Assembly (NCBI GenBank): GCA_018267575.1
Contig: JAFDYF010000068.1
Location: forward strand, 1 to 64,000
DNA length: 64,000 nt
From: Bacteroidota bacterium
GTDB lineage: Bacteria > Bacteroidota > Bacteroidia > Chitinophagales > Chitinophagaceae
Direction of reading: 5' to 3'
Made by a program: the position numbers and the translations under genes. Under the pieces are notes generated by a model that saw only the letters and a list, made by a program, of their open reading frames with translations, had not been told where the DNA came from and made no database searches. Numbering within the stretch: position 1 is the stretch's first letter; each line of letters begins with the position of its first letter. Positions 16,167-24,717 of the stretch are shown here, piece after piece.

Positions 16167-16201
16167 TTCTACAAATGTAGAAATAAAAATTATACTACCA
16201 A
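16167..16201 (-). promoter_or_regulatory. Promoter with overlapping BlaI-type operator
   Basis: On the minus strand TTG (16201-16199) is followed by a 19-base spacer and TACATTTG (16179-16172), an exact fit to the Bacteroidota TTG...TAnnTTTG promoter. The palindrome TTCTACAAATGTAGAA (16167-16182) covers the -7 element and contains the TACA..TGTA core recognised by BlaI/MecI repressors. The regulator start codon is 28 bases downstream of the -7 element. Confidence 0.75.
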
Positions 16202-16249
16202 ATTTTTTTAATGTTAAAAAGAAATATCCGCTCAAAATTTCTCAGAGAC

Positions 16250-16580
16250 GCAAAGTTCACAGAGGGGCTATGCGTTTAGCATCAAGCCTCAAGCGTTTAG
16301 CACCTAGTCATTCTAATGACTAAAGACTAAGAATTCAAGACTCAATCCTTTGCGTTCTTTGTATTCTTTGCGCCCTTTGCGTGAAACAAAAATAACCGCA
16401 AAGACAGGGAGACGGGAAGACGTTGTTTGGAGGAATTGGGGGCTACATTATGCTTTTGACTTTAAGCGTCTAGCGTTTAGCCTTACTACTTACTAACGAC
16501 TATTAACCCCAGACTCAAAGCTTTGTGCCCTTTGTATCCTTTGCGTTCTTTGTGTGAAAAAAAACTTGCAAAAGTTGGTA
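16250..16580 (+). repeat. Composite intergenic word-block element, copy 2
   Basis: It has the same block order as copy 1: TTTAGCATCAAGCCTCAAGC (16275), GACTAAAGACTAAG, CTTTGCGTTCTTTG words, then the core 16366-16419. A second round follows, with AAGCGTCTAGCGTTTAGCC, ACTAACGACTATTAACC, CTTTGTGCCCTTTG and TGTGTGAAAAAAAACTTGC. It lies between the BlaI-type promoter and the end of the DUF6807 gene. No ORF of note. Confidence 0.75.
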
Positions 16581-16585
16581 AAGGT

Positions 16586-17617
16586 TTACCAATTCTTCAA
16601 TTCATTCAACCGCTCAATCGACAAGGGTTTGCTGCCTGAGGCGAGCACAATCCGATAACGGAAAGTAACAGATTGACCTTTCTTTAGCGAGAAATTCATG
16701 GCTTGTTTGCCATTGCTGAATATTTTTTGTCCCAGTGGATTGGCTGCAAAAAGTCCATATCCCCGTGCATGCCAATAAGTGGGATAACCGGGATTTTGAG
16801 GGTTATCGATGATGGCCACACTAACGGTATCTTTTTTAATTTTTCCATAGAGCATACACCAAGAAGCCCTAGTGCCCCAAGCACTGTCACCCTGCTTGCC
16901 TTCGCTGGTTAGATAATTTCCAGTTACCGTGGAATTATTATTGGCCGCTACCTTGGTAATATTTCCTTTGTCATCCACAAATTTTCTTTCTTCTTTGGAG
17001 GGAAGTTCCAGTTCATGCGCCACCCGCAAACCTAGCATACCATCCTTTGCATCTTCAAAAGACACATCGACTTGCGCAGTCAATGTAGTGATGCGGTCAA
17101 TAATCCTTTCATGATCCTTTGCGGAAAAAACAAAACGGGTCGTTTCATTTAATAAAATATTTTTCTGCTGGTTGGTCCAATTGGCACGATATTCCAATAT
17201 TCCTTTTTCACCCGATTTTGTCTGCGAAATTTCGCTGGTCCTAATCCAACCATACAAATGTTTCTTATCCGCTGGAATGGCAAAAGAATTATTCCAAAAA
17301 TCCAGGCCATTTACTTTTTCATAGTCGAGCCATAGACCGACATGGTGTGGATGGTCTACTGGTTCACCTGGACGTGGCGCCATTGGGAATCCACGAGTAA
17401 TCAAGTTGCCATCGGGAGCGTAGATGGGATATAGCACAGGCTTTTCCATACTGTCCGGAAAAATAAACTGTGTGAACGGCTTACCATTATCCATGACCGA
17501 AATGGTTTGATGCCCTTGCAAATACTTGATCTGGATAAGATGCTTTTGTTGTGCAAACATGGGTAGAGAGAAGAGGAGTAGGGCCAGTGATTTGTAAATT
17601 TTTTTAGTATGACTCAT
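16586..17617 (-). CDS. DUF6807 (PmoA-like) secreted protein
   Basis: The 343-residue protein has a signal peptide ending near PMFAQ. The HPHHVGLWLDYEKVNGLDFW motif is the conserved core of the DUF6807/'PmoA' family, widespread in Bacteroidota and Planctomycetes sugar-use loci. Despite the name it is unrelated to particulate methane monooxygenase function. The HPHH histidines suggest a metal or sugar site. It is divergent from a Gfo/Idh/MocA oxidoreductase across a 176-bp gap holding a nested inverted repeat, a pairing that points to carbohydrate degradation. Confidence 0.82.
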   Translation of the reverse strand: MSHTKKIYKSLALLLFSLPMFAQQKHLIQIKYLQGHQTISVMDNGKPFTQFIFPDSMEKPVLYPIYAPDGNLITRGFPMAPRPGEPVDHPHHVGLWLDYEKVNGLDFWNNSFAIPADKKHLYGWIRTSEISQTKSGEKGILEYRANWTNQQKNILLNETTRFVFSAKDHERIIDRITTLTAQVDVSFEDAKDGMLGLRVAHELELPSKEERKFVDDKGNITKVAANNNSTVTGNYLTSEGKQGDSAWGTRASWCMLYGKIKKDTVSVAIIDNPQNPGYPTYWHARGYGLFAANPLGQKIFSNGKQAMNFSLKKGQSVTFRYRIVLASGSKPLSIERLNELKNW

Positions 17618-17660
17618 GGTTTTTAAAAATTTTAAATCATCATTTCAATAAATGTATAAC

Positions 17661-17717
17661 TTTATTCGAGAAGACCTAATAGGTTTTAAAAAACAGTTGG
17701 GTCTTAAGCTGAATAAA
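17661..17717. promoter_or_regulatory. Nested inverted repeat in a divergent intergenic region
   Basis: Outer arms TTTATTC (17661) and GAATAAA (17711) enclose inner arms AAGACC (17671) and GGTCTT (17700). An ACCTAATAGGT palindrome lies inside the loop. The position between two divergent start codons suits an operator or a structured leader. Confidence 0.4.
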
Positions 17718-17793
17718 ATTACCACTGCACAAGGGTGCGACGCAAGAAAAGCTTAATAGTAATACGATTGCTCAGTACAAAAAAAATACCATC

Positions 17794-19149
17794 ATGAATA
17801 ACTCGAGAAGGGAATTTATCAAGAAGGGCGCATTGACAGGTGCCTCTGTTTATTTGGGTGCTATGGGTTTTAGTGCCCAAAGCTATCGCAGGATCCTTGG
17901 TGCCAACGACCGGGTACGCGTCGGCGTGGTCGGATTTTCGGATAGGCATCGCGGTTCACATGCTCCTTGTTTTATGAACCATTATAAGGAACTGAATTTT
18001 GATTTGGTGGGAGTATCGGATATCTGGAAAAAAAGAAGGGAGGAAGGGGCTGCTTTTTGGAAACAGAAAATGCAACACGATGTCGCAGCTTACCGCAATA
18101 ATGATGAGCTCTATAATTCCAAAACGGTGGATGCGGTGTTCATGAGCACGGCCGATTTTCAACATGCACTGCTCACCATCGAGGCGGTGAAAGCGGGTTG
18201 CGATGTATATGCGGAAAAACCTTTTGCAGAAACCATGGAGGACAACCGCGCCGCATTGAAAGCAGTGAAAGAATCGGGAAAAATTGTTCAGATTGGATCG
18301 CAAAGGAGAAGTGGCGCCAACTATAAAGCCGCTGCAGATTTTGTGCAGTCGGGAAAGTTCGGCAATATCACCATGGTGGAACTTATCTGGAATGTGAACC
18401 AACCGGGGAGATGGAGAAGGGTTGGCACGGTGGCACAACTGAAAGAAGAGGATACCGACTGGAAACGTTATTTGCTCAACCGTCCTTATGAGCCTTTCAA
18501 TGCAAGGCATTATTTGGAGTTCCGATTGTTCTGGCCTTATTCATCGGGCATGCCGGGGCAATGGATGAGCCATCAAATTGATACCGTGCATTGGTTCAGT
18601 GGTCTGAAACATCCAAAAAGTGTGGTGGCCAATGGTGGCATCTATATGTGGAAAGACGGCCGACAAAACTGGGACACGACCACGGCCGTATTTGAATATG
18701 CTGATGATACAAACGATAAGAATTTTCAAGTGGTATTTTCATCAAGAATGCACAATGGGGATGATGATCCTTCAGAGATTTATTATTCCAATGGTGGTGA
18801 GATGAACCTCATCACGAATAAAGTGTCACCCAAAGGTGGGCTACATGAAAAAGAAGCGGCAGCAATGGGCCTGAAGGCAAACCTGCTGCCAGAGTTGAAC
18901 CTTTCAGACATGGCGGAAAAAGTGGTCACTTCTGCCAATACCGGTGGTGATGATTTAACGTCGAGGCATATACGCAATTGGATGGAGTGTGTGCGCAGCC
19001 GCAAACAGCCGAATGCCCCGGTGGAGGCAGGTTATTCGCATTCCATTGCCACAATCATGACCAATGCTTCTGTGCGCACAGGCTATAAAGCCACTTTTGA
19101 TGAAGCCACACAGGAAGTGATGGTGAATGGGAAGGCGTTCAAGTATTGA
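17794..19149 (+). CDS. Tat-exported Gfo/Idh/MocA-family oxidoreductase
   Basis: The 451-residue protein opens with a twin-arginine signal, NNSRREFIKKGALTGASVYL. The mature part has an NAD(P) Rossmann domain (VRVGVVGFSDRHRG), the AEKPF motif used by the family around the nicotinamide and sugar, and a C-terminal beta-sheet substrate domain. Relatives act on sugars or cyclitols; a Tat signal implies folding with the cofactor bound before export. Divergence from the DUF6807 gene suggests a shared substrate. A long hairpin follows the stop. Confidence 0.88.
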   Translation: MNNSRREFIKKGALTGASVYLGAMGFSAQSYRRILGANDRVRVGVVGFSDRHRGSHAPCFMNHYKELNFDLVGVSDIWKKRREEGAAFWKQKMQHDVAAYRNNDELYNSKTVDAVFMSTADFQHALLTIEAVKAGCDVYAEKPFAETMEDNRAALKAVKESGKIVQIGSQRRSGANYKAAADFVQSGKFGNITMVELIWNVNQPGRWRRVGTVAQLKEEDTDWKRYLLNRPYEPFNARHYLEFRLFWPYSSGMPGQWMSHQIDTVHWFSGLKHPKSVVANGGIYMWKDGRQNWDTTTAVFEYADDTNDKNFQVVFSSRMHNGDDDPSEIYYSNGGEMNLITNKVSPKGGLHEKEAAAMGLKANLLPELNLSDMAEKVVTSANTGGDDLTSRHIRNWMECVRSRKQPNAPVEAGYSHSIATIMTNASVRTGYKATFDEATQEVMVNGKAFKY

Positions 19150-19215
19150 GGGGAAGGTATAGGGTGAAGGGTATGAGGCGTAGGGTATAAGGTTTGGAGT
19201 TCTTAAGAAAAGAAT

Positions 19216-19279
19216 TAACCACATAAGACATATAAGGCATACAAGGTTTCCTTTGTGTGCTATGTGCCTTATGTGGTTA
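19216..19279. terminator. Long imperfect hairpin after the Gfo/Idh/MocA gene
   Basis: Outer arms TAACCACATAAG and CTTATGTGGTTA pair perfectly over 12 bp. The interior (AAGGCATACAAGG with CCTTTGTGTGC) continues the pairing with bulges around a short loop. TAAAAATATT follows, so it could terminate transcription. Its CATAAGG-type words also resemble the word repeats nearby. Confidence 0.5.
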
Positions 19280-19300
19280 TAAAAATATTCAACACATAGA

Positions 19301-19540
19301 GATGAACGCTGGAGGCTTGACACAAGTCGCCAACTTATCAACCTCTCAACAATTCAACTAATCAACTCCCAGTCTCCCTGTCTCTGCGGTTATTTTTTTC
19401 ACGCAAAGGGGGCAAAGAAGACAAAGCTGAGTCTTGAGTTCACAGTCGTTAGTCCTTAGTAAGGCTAAACGCTAGAAGCTTGCCGCAGGTAGCTAACAAA
19501 TCAACCTTTCAACCAATCAACTATTCAACTACCTAACCGA
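19301..19540 (-). repeat. Composite intergenic word-block element, copy 3 (inverted)
   Basis: Read on the minus strand the order is the same as in copies 1 and 2. GTTGA-type words come first, then AAGCTTCTAGCGTTTAGCC, GGACTAACGACTG, CTTTGCCCCCTTTGCG and the core with CAGAGACAGGGAGACTGG (19417-19366), followed by more GTTGA words. It separates the convergent Gfo/Idh/MocA and pgk genes. No ORF is visible. Confidence 0.75.
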
Positions 19541-20737
19541 TCAACCTTTAATCGCCGCGATACCGGGCAATTCTTTTCCTTCAAAATATTCGAGCATGGC
19601 ACCACCACCGGTTGAAACATAGCTCACCTTATCGGCAAAGCCAAATTGGTTCACAGCGGCCACACTGTCGCCACCACCTACTAGTGAGAAAGCACCTTTC
19701 TGTGTTGCCCCGGCAATTGCTTCTGCAATCGTTTTGGTACCATGTTGGAATTTCTGCATCTCAAAAACACCCATGGGGCCATTCCATAAAATGGTCTTTG
19801 ATTTTTTTATTACGTTGCTGAACTGCTCACAGGCATTTTCGCCAATATCCAATCCCATCCATCCATCGGGGATGCTATTGCTGGGAGCGGTAGACGTATT
19901 TGCATTGGCATCAAATTTATCGGCAATCACCGAATCAGAAGGAAGATGGATGCATACATTTTTTGCTTCTGCTTTTTTTAACAGATCGAGAGCCGTTTGC
20001 AAACGGTCTTCCTCGCACAAAGAATTGCCAATCTTGCCTCCTTGCGCCTTCATAAAAGTATAGGCCATACCGCCACCGATAATGATATCGGTTGCACGCT
20101 CCAATAAATTTTCAATGATCAATATCTTATCGGAAACCTTGGCGCCACCAATAATAGCCACAAAAGGTTTTTGTGTATCGTGCATCACTTTCTCCGCACT
20201 GGCTACTTCGCCTTCCATAAGCAAACCAAACATTCTTTTATCGGGTGCAAAGAATTTTGCAATAACCGCTGTAGAAGCATGTGCACGGTGGGCAGTACCA
20301 AAGGCATCGTTCACATATACATCACCCAATTTTGCTAATTTTTGCGCAAAGGCTTCATCGCCTTTTTCTTCTTCCTTATAAAAACGGAGGTTTTCCAATA
20401 ACAACACTTCACCGGGGCGCAACATATTGGCGGTCATGGCTGCCTGTTCGCCAATACAATCATTGGCGAAAAAAACAGGCACGCCTCCCAACAAATCACT
20501 CAGGTGTTTCACTAAGGGCTTCAAAGAAAATTTTTCTTCAGGACCGCCTTTGGGTCTACCCAGGTGCGACATCAATATGGCAGACCCGCCATCGCTCAAT
20601 ATTTTTTTGATGGTGGGAATGGTTGCCCGCATGCGGTTATCGTCGGTGATCTCAAATTTGTCGTTCAAAGGCACATTAAAATCTACCCTTACCAAGGCTT
20701 TCTCTCCTTTGAAATTGTGATCGGAAAATTTGCTCAT
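19541..20737 (-). CDS. pgk: Phosphoglycerate kinase
   Basis: Pgk transfers the acyl phosphate of 1,3-bisphosphoglycerate to ADP in glycolysis and runs in reverse in gluconeogenesis. The 398-residue protein has the N-terminal substrate residues in VRVDFNVPL and SHLGRPKGG, the hinge, and the nucleotide-site GGGDSVAA near the C terminus, all in expected positions. Its ATG overlaps the stop of the methyltransferase gene (ATGA), so the two are cotranscribed. gapA lies upstream beyond a terminator. Confidence 0.97.
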   Translation of the reverse strand: MSKFSDHNFKGEKALVRVDFNVPLNDKFEITDDNRMRATIPTIKKILSDGGSAILMSHLGRPKGGPEEKFSLKPLVKHLSDLLGGVPVFFANDCIGEQAAMTANMLRPGEVLLLENLRFYKEEEKGDEAFAQKLAKLGDVYVNDAFGTAHRAHASTAVIAKFFAPDKRMFGLLMEGEVASAEKVMHDTQKPFVAIIGGAKVSDKILIIENLLERATDIIIGGGMAYTFMKAQGGKIGNSLCEEDRLQTALDLLKKAEAKNVCIHLPSDSVIADKFDANANTSTAPSNSIPDGWMGLDIGENACEQFSNVIKKSKTILWNGPMGVFEMQKFQHGTKTIAEAIAGATQKGAFSLVGGGDSVAAVNQFGFADKVSYVSTGGGAMLEYFEGKELPGIAAIKG

Positions 20738-21435
20738 AATGTTCTTTTTTTACAAATAATGACTTGTGTTACGGTATTGGTGCTAAAGATACGTTGCTCT
20801 TCGATATCAAAATATTGGGAGATATAATTTTTGAACTCGCTGGCATCCCATTCCCGAAAGTGAAAGGGGTTTTCCGGGGGACCAAAATCTTTTTCCCCCG
20901 CTATTCCTTCCCTTTCTGGCGTACTGATCACCATGCATTTAAAATCGATGACCTTGATATAATCAAGCAAGCCATCTGGTTTTTCGATATGCTCGATCAC
21001 ATCGGAGCAGATCAGCAAATCCGTTTCCAAATTGGAAGGATCGGTTTTATCGAAACGCTGCCAATCCCGATCGGGGTATTGCTCTTTCAACCAACTGCAG
21101 GTTTTTTCTACCTCGATGCCCATTGTTTTGTATTTGCCAAGATAATGGATAAGCTTGAATGCCGATCCACAGCCAAGATCAATAACAGTTTGATAATTTC
21201 TTTCTGCCATTAAATCTTTCGCCAGCAGATAGACTTCTTTTTGCCATTCATTTTTGTTGGGGGTATCATCAAAATCCAAGACCCTGGCACTGTGGTGATA
21301 TCCTTTCTTAATACAAAAAAGCGATCTGGGTTGCAACCATGCATTCACTGGCCCCAAAAAAGCCAAGCATTTTTTGGATGCTATGCGCTGAGCTATTTTT
21401 CTGCGCCGCTGCCATGTGGAAACTGTTGATCCCAA
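20734..21435 (-). CDS. Class I SAM-dependent methyltransferase
   Basis: The 233-residue protein has SAM-binding motif [13 protein letters not shown], a GIEVEK acidic strand end, and [14 protein letters not shown], typical of class I methyltransferases acting on small molecules or sugars. The start is uncertain: the frame opens with TTG at 21433-21435, no ATG occurs before residue ~74, and a stop lies just upstream. The N-terminal ~60 residues are basic and unrecognised. The substrate is unknown; translational coupling to pgk by a 4-nt overlap is probably not functional evidence. Confidence 0.75.
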   Translation of the reverse strand: MGSTVSTWQRRRKIAQRIASKKCLAFLGPVNAWLQPRSLFCIKKGYHHSARVLDFDDTPNKNEWQKEVYLLAKDLMAERNYQTVIDLGCGSAFKLIHYLGKYKTMGIEVEKTCSWLKEQYPDRDWQRFDKTDPSNLETDLLICSDVIEHIEKPDGLLDYIKVIDFKCMVISTPEREGIAGEKDFGPPENPFHFREWDASEFKNYISQYFDIEEQRIFSTNTVTQVIICKKRTL

Positions 21436-21496
21436 TTCCGAAGTTTTTGAAAAAGGTTAGCCTCTATTTGGCCAGATAAAAATATTGCCCGTAAGC

Positions 21497-21533
21497 AAAA
21501 TGCGCCGGACGGAAACCGTCTGACGCATTTTTT
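21497..21533 (-). terminator. Terminator after gapA
   Basis: On the minus strand AAAATGCGTCAGACGG pairs with CCGTCCGGCGCATTTT across a 3-nt loop, with one wobble and one mismatch. It lies 22 bases beyond the gapA stop. Confidence 0.75.
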
Positions 21534-21554
21534 AAGTTTATTGTCCGAATATGA

Positions 21555-22568
21555 TTATTTAGAAATCAGGTTCGCGAAATAATGCAAGGTGCGCACCAAT
21601 TGGCTCACATAGCTCATTTCATTGTCGTACCAGCTAACGGTTCTTACCAATTGTTGATCGCCCACGGTTTGCACCCTGGTTTGTGTGGCATCGAACAAAG
21701 AACCGAAATGGATGCCCACGATATCGCTGCTCACAATTTCATCTTCGGTATAACCAAAGCTTTCGTTGCTAGCTGCTTTCATGGCGGCATTGATTTCTTC
21801 TACCGTTGTCTTTTTACCAAGGATACAAGTAAGTTCGGTCAAAGAACCGGTCAATACAGGCACACGTTGAGCGTTACCATCCAATTTTCCTTTCAGGCCA
21901 GGAAGCACTAAGCCAATTGCTTTTGCGGCACCTGTGCTGTTGGGAACAATATTTTGAGCTGCGGCACGAGCCCTTCTCAAATCACCTTTTGGATGCGGTG
22001 CATCTTGGGTGTTCTGATCGTTCGTATACGCATGGATGGTAGTCATCAACCCATTCACGATGCCGAACTTTTTATCCAAGGTATCAGCCATTGGGGCCAA
22101 ACAGTTGGTAGTACAGGAAGCGCAACTGATAACAGTTTCAGTACCATCTAAAATTTGGTGGTTCACATTGAACACGATTGTTTTCAGATCGCCGGTACCA
22201 GGTGCAGATATTACCACACGCTTTCCACCCGCAGCAATATGCGCTTCCGCTTTAGCTTTATCGGTGAAAAAACCGGTACATTCCAAAACCACATCCACAT
22301 TATGATCCTTCCAAGGAATCTCGGCAGGATTTTTCTGTGCATATATTTTTACTTCTTCCCCATTAACCAATATTGAGTTTTCGGTTGATTTTACTTCAGC
22401 GTCAAAACGACCTTGTGCGCTATCATATTTCAGCAAATGTGCCAGTACCTTGGGACTGGTTAGATCGTTGATAGCTACCACATCTATACCATCCATTTTA
22501 TAAATTTGGCGATACACCAAGCGGCCAATTCTTCCGAAGCCATTAATAGCAACTTTAACTGTGCTCAT
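21555..22568 (-). CDS. gapA: Type I glyceraldehyde-3-phosphate dehydrogenase
   Basis: The 337-residue enzyme oxidises glyceraldehyde-3-phosphate with NAD and phosphate to 1,3-bisphosphoglycerate. [14 protein letters not shown] is the NAD fold and [12 protein letters not shown] holds the catalytic cysteine. NAINDLT near residue 33 has the acidic residue typical of NAD preference. It is followed by a terminator and then the methyltransferase-pgk unit. A TAACTTTG element lies 34 bases upstream of the ATG. Confidence 0.97.
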   Translation of the reverse strand: MSTVKVAINGFGRIGRLVYRQIYKMDGIDVVAINDLTSPKVLAHLLKYDSAQGRFDAEVKSTENSILVNGEEVKIYAQKNPAEIPWKDHNVDVVLECTGFFTDKAKAEAHIAAGGKRVVISAPGTGDLKTIVFNVNHQILDGTETVISCASCTTNCLAPMADTLDKKFGIVNGLMTTIHAYTNDQNTQDAPHPKGDLRRARAAAQNIVPNSTGAAKAIGLVLPGLKGKLDGNAQRVPVLTGSLTELTCILGKKTTVEEINAAMKAASNESFGYTEDEIVSSDIVGIHFGSLFDATQTRVQTVGDQQLVRTVSWYDNEMSYVSQLVRTLHYFANLISK

Positions 22569-22601
22569 AGTTTGACGATTTGATATTTTGAATTAAGGCT
22601 G

Positions 22602-22609
22602 CAAAGTTA
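22602..22609 (-). promoter_or_regulatory. Candidate -7 promoter element for gapA
   Basis: TAACTTTG on the minus strand fits TAnnTTTG and gives a leader of roughly 30 nt. A clear -33 TTG at the right distance was not found. Confidence 0.5.
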
Positions 22610-22701
22610 CGGTATTGCTGTGTTTTAAATGTAATTTTTACGTTAATCGGCAACCCGAAGTTTGCTCGGATTAGCTCGTTTTCTCAAGGAATTAAAAAGT
22701 T

Positions 22702-22732
22702 TTGGCAGATTTTGTTCATGCTTATATCTTTG
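22702..22732 (+). promoter_or_regulatory. tRNA-Glu promoter
   Basis: TTG at 22702-22704, a 20-base spacer and TATCTTTG at 22725-22732 match the Bacteroidota promoter layout closely. The mature tRNA starts 44 bases downstream. Confidence 0.7.
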
Positions 22733-22775
22733 CACTCCTTTCGCAGAAAATGAAAGCTGCTTTTTTAGCAAAAAA

Positions 22776-22847
22776 GCCGCGTTGGTCAATCGGTTAAGAC
22801 GCGTCCCTTTCACGGACGAATGAGGGGTTCGATTCCCCTACGCGGTA
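22776..22847 (+). tRNA. tRNA-Glu (anticodon TTC)
   Basis: The 72-base sequence folds as a cloverleaf. Acceptor arms GCCGCGT/ACGCGGT have a terminal G-U, the anticodon stem CGTCC/GGACG holds loop CTTTCAC with anticodon TTC, and the T-arm GGGG-TTCGATT-CCCC is intact. CCA is not encoded directly after the discriminator. Its own promoter and terminator are visible. Confidence 0.95.
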
Positions 22848-22861
22848 CCCACTAAATGTAC

Positions 22862-22897
22862 AAAACCCTTGCTGATACAAGATTAGCAAGGGTTTTT
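22862..22897 (+). terminator. Terminator after tRNA-Glu
   Basis: AAAACCCTTGCT pairs perfectly with AGCAAGGGTTTT and a T run follows. It begins 15 bases after the tRNA. Confidence 0.85.
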
Positions 22898-23025
22898 ATT
22901 TAAAATGAATTTATGTTGGCTAACAATAAAACACTTGATTTATCATAAGGTTAAGAGAAATGAAATACCCAAAAAGACCAATAAATAATAAATAAGGTCT
23001 GGTATCAAATTTCGGGGTTGAAACT

Positions 23026-24351
23026 CTAATCTCCCCAAATTTCACCCTTTCCTTCCAACCAAAGCTCCACCAATTCGGTTGTTACGGATTTTGGTCTTTC
23101 CAATGGGAAACCCAATGCCCGATCCCAGCAAAGGCTTGCCAAAACGCCCAGTGCACGGCTCACACCAAAAAGCACTGTGTAAAATTCATACTCCACCAGA
23201 CCATAATGAACCAATAAAGCACCACTATGCGCATCAACATTCGGCCAAGGATTTTTGATTTTAGCAATGGATTGTAAAATAGGTGGTACCGTCTCGTAAA
23301 TATTCCACACTGTTTGAACCAAGGGGTCATCGGCCAAATGTTTTTTCCCAAATTCCATCTGGGCGGTAAATCTAGGGTCCGTTTTACGCAAAACCGCATG
23401 GCCATAGCCTGGCACTACCTTTCCTTCGCTCAAGGTTCTTTTCACATATTCAGCAATCTGGTCTTTGGAGGGCAATTCGGTATTCAACTCCTTGCGCAAT
23501 TCCAAAATCCATTTGATCACTTCCTGATTGGCAAGACCATGTAAGGGACCTGCCAGACCGTTCATTCCTGCAGCAAAACTTAAATAAGGATCGCTGAGTG
23601 CAGACCCAACCAAGTGGGTGGTATGTGCGCTTACATTGCCTCCTTCATGATCGGCATGGATGGTCATGTAAAGTCGCATCAATTCTTTGAAGCTATCATC
23701 TTCGAAACCGAGCATATGAGCAAAGTTACCAGCCCAATCCAGTAAACCGTTCGGTTGTATATGTTCGCCAAATTTATACTTACGTCTATAGATGTAAGCT
23801 GCCACCCTAGGCAACCTCGCAATCAAGTCCATAGAATCGTCAAAAACGGCTTCCCAATAATCCTTTTTGTTCATGCCCGCGGCATATTTTTTTGCGAACT
23901 GACTTTCAGTCTGCAGAGCCATTACGGCCACCACAAACTGCGTCATGGGATGGCTGCTGATGGGTAATGCCTCGATACTATTGAACACATGAGTTGGCAC
24001 ATGGCTCCTGCGTTGCCAAACTGAAGTCATATGATGCGCATCATCCTCCGTTGGCAACTCGCCAAGCAACATTAAATGAAAAAGTCCTTCAGGTAAAGGT
24101 TCTGTACCACCAGGCGCCTTGGGTAGTTTTTCCTGTAGTTCAGGTATCGAATACCCACGGAAACGGATGCCTTCTTGAGAATCCAATAAAGAGGTTTCTG
24201 ACACCAGCCCGGTAATCCCTCTCATGCCTTGATAAATTTGAGCCAATGTAACTTCGCCAATCTTTTTATTACCATGCTCTTTCAACAAGTCTTTGATTTC
24301 TGCACTCACTGTATCCGCTTTTGATTTGAACCTGTCTTTAACAACTCCCAT
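23026..24351 (-). CDS. gltA: Citrate (Si)-synthase, mitochondrial-like type
   Basis: The enzyme condenses acetyl-CoA and oxaloacetate to citrate. The 441-residue protein has the catalytic His in GPLHGLANQEV, the oxaloacetate-binding VPGYGHAVLRKTDPR, and the catalytic Asp region VDAHSGALLVHYG. The N-terminal EGIRFRGYSIPELQEKLP and the overall length resemble the eukaryotic mitochondrial enzyme more than the hexameric E. coli type, as in other Bacteroidota. It stands alone on the minus strand, with 366 bases of non-coding DNA upstream. Confidence 0.96.
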   Translation of the reverse strand: MGVVKDRFKSKADTVSAEIKDLLKEHGNKKIGEVTLAQIYQGMRGITGLVSETSLLDSQEGIRFRGYSIPELQEKLPKAPGGTEPLPEGLFHLMLLGELPTEDDAHHMTSVWQRRSHVPTHVFNSIEALPISSHPMTQFVVAVMALQTESQFAKKYAAGMNKKDYWEAVFDDSMDLIARLPRVAAYIYRRKYKFGEHIQPNGLLDWAGNFAHMLGFEDDSFKELMRLYMTIHADHEGGNVSAHTTHLVGSALSDPYLSFAAGMNGLAGPLHGLANQEVIKWILELRKELNTELPSKDQIAEYVKRTLSEGKVVPGYGHAVLRKTDPRFTAQMEFGKKHLADDPLVQTVWNIYETVPPILQSIAKIKNPWPNVDAHSGALLVHYGLVEYEFYTVLFGVSRALGVLASLCWDRALGFPLERPKSVTTELVELWLEGKGEIWGD

Positions 24352-24717
24352 AGAAAAAAATTTAGAAATGATTTATATAAAGTGGGGTAGTAATTTAAGC
24401 TGATAAAGTTATGGCAAGGAATGTAGCAGAGCAAATGTTTTACATGAAAAATTTGTTAGTTTGTAAAAACGGTGATTTTTAACTCAGTAAGGAAAGCAAA
24501 CAATTGAACGTAAATCATCCTGCTTTGCACACAGAATACTATAAAAAAATCATTGCTATATGAATTTATACCCACAAATAACGACCTGACCTTATCACAA
24601 GAGAGAAACAGCGGTAATAAGAGGGATACTTTCCAAAAAGCCTTACTAAGAAGTAATGGTAGATAAAGAAGTTATTGCTTTCCTTTAAAGTTATTGTGTG
24701 GCAAAAGATAAACCCAT
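24352..24717. other. Non-coding gap upstream of citrate synthase
   Basis: I see no ORF, tRNA or strong hairpin. A minus-strand TAACTTTA at about 24405-24412 is a near match to the -7 consensus and could belong to the citrate synthase promoter. Confidence 0.4.

Noticed and set aside
14110..19540. Word-block repeats as a CRISPR array
   Set aside because: The repeats are degenerate, differ in length, lack equal spacers, and no cas genes are present.
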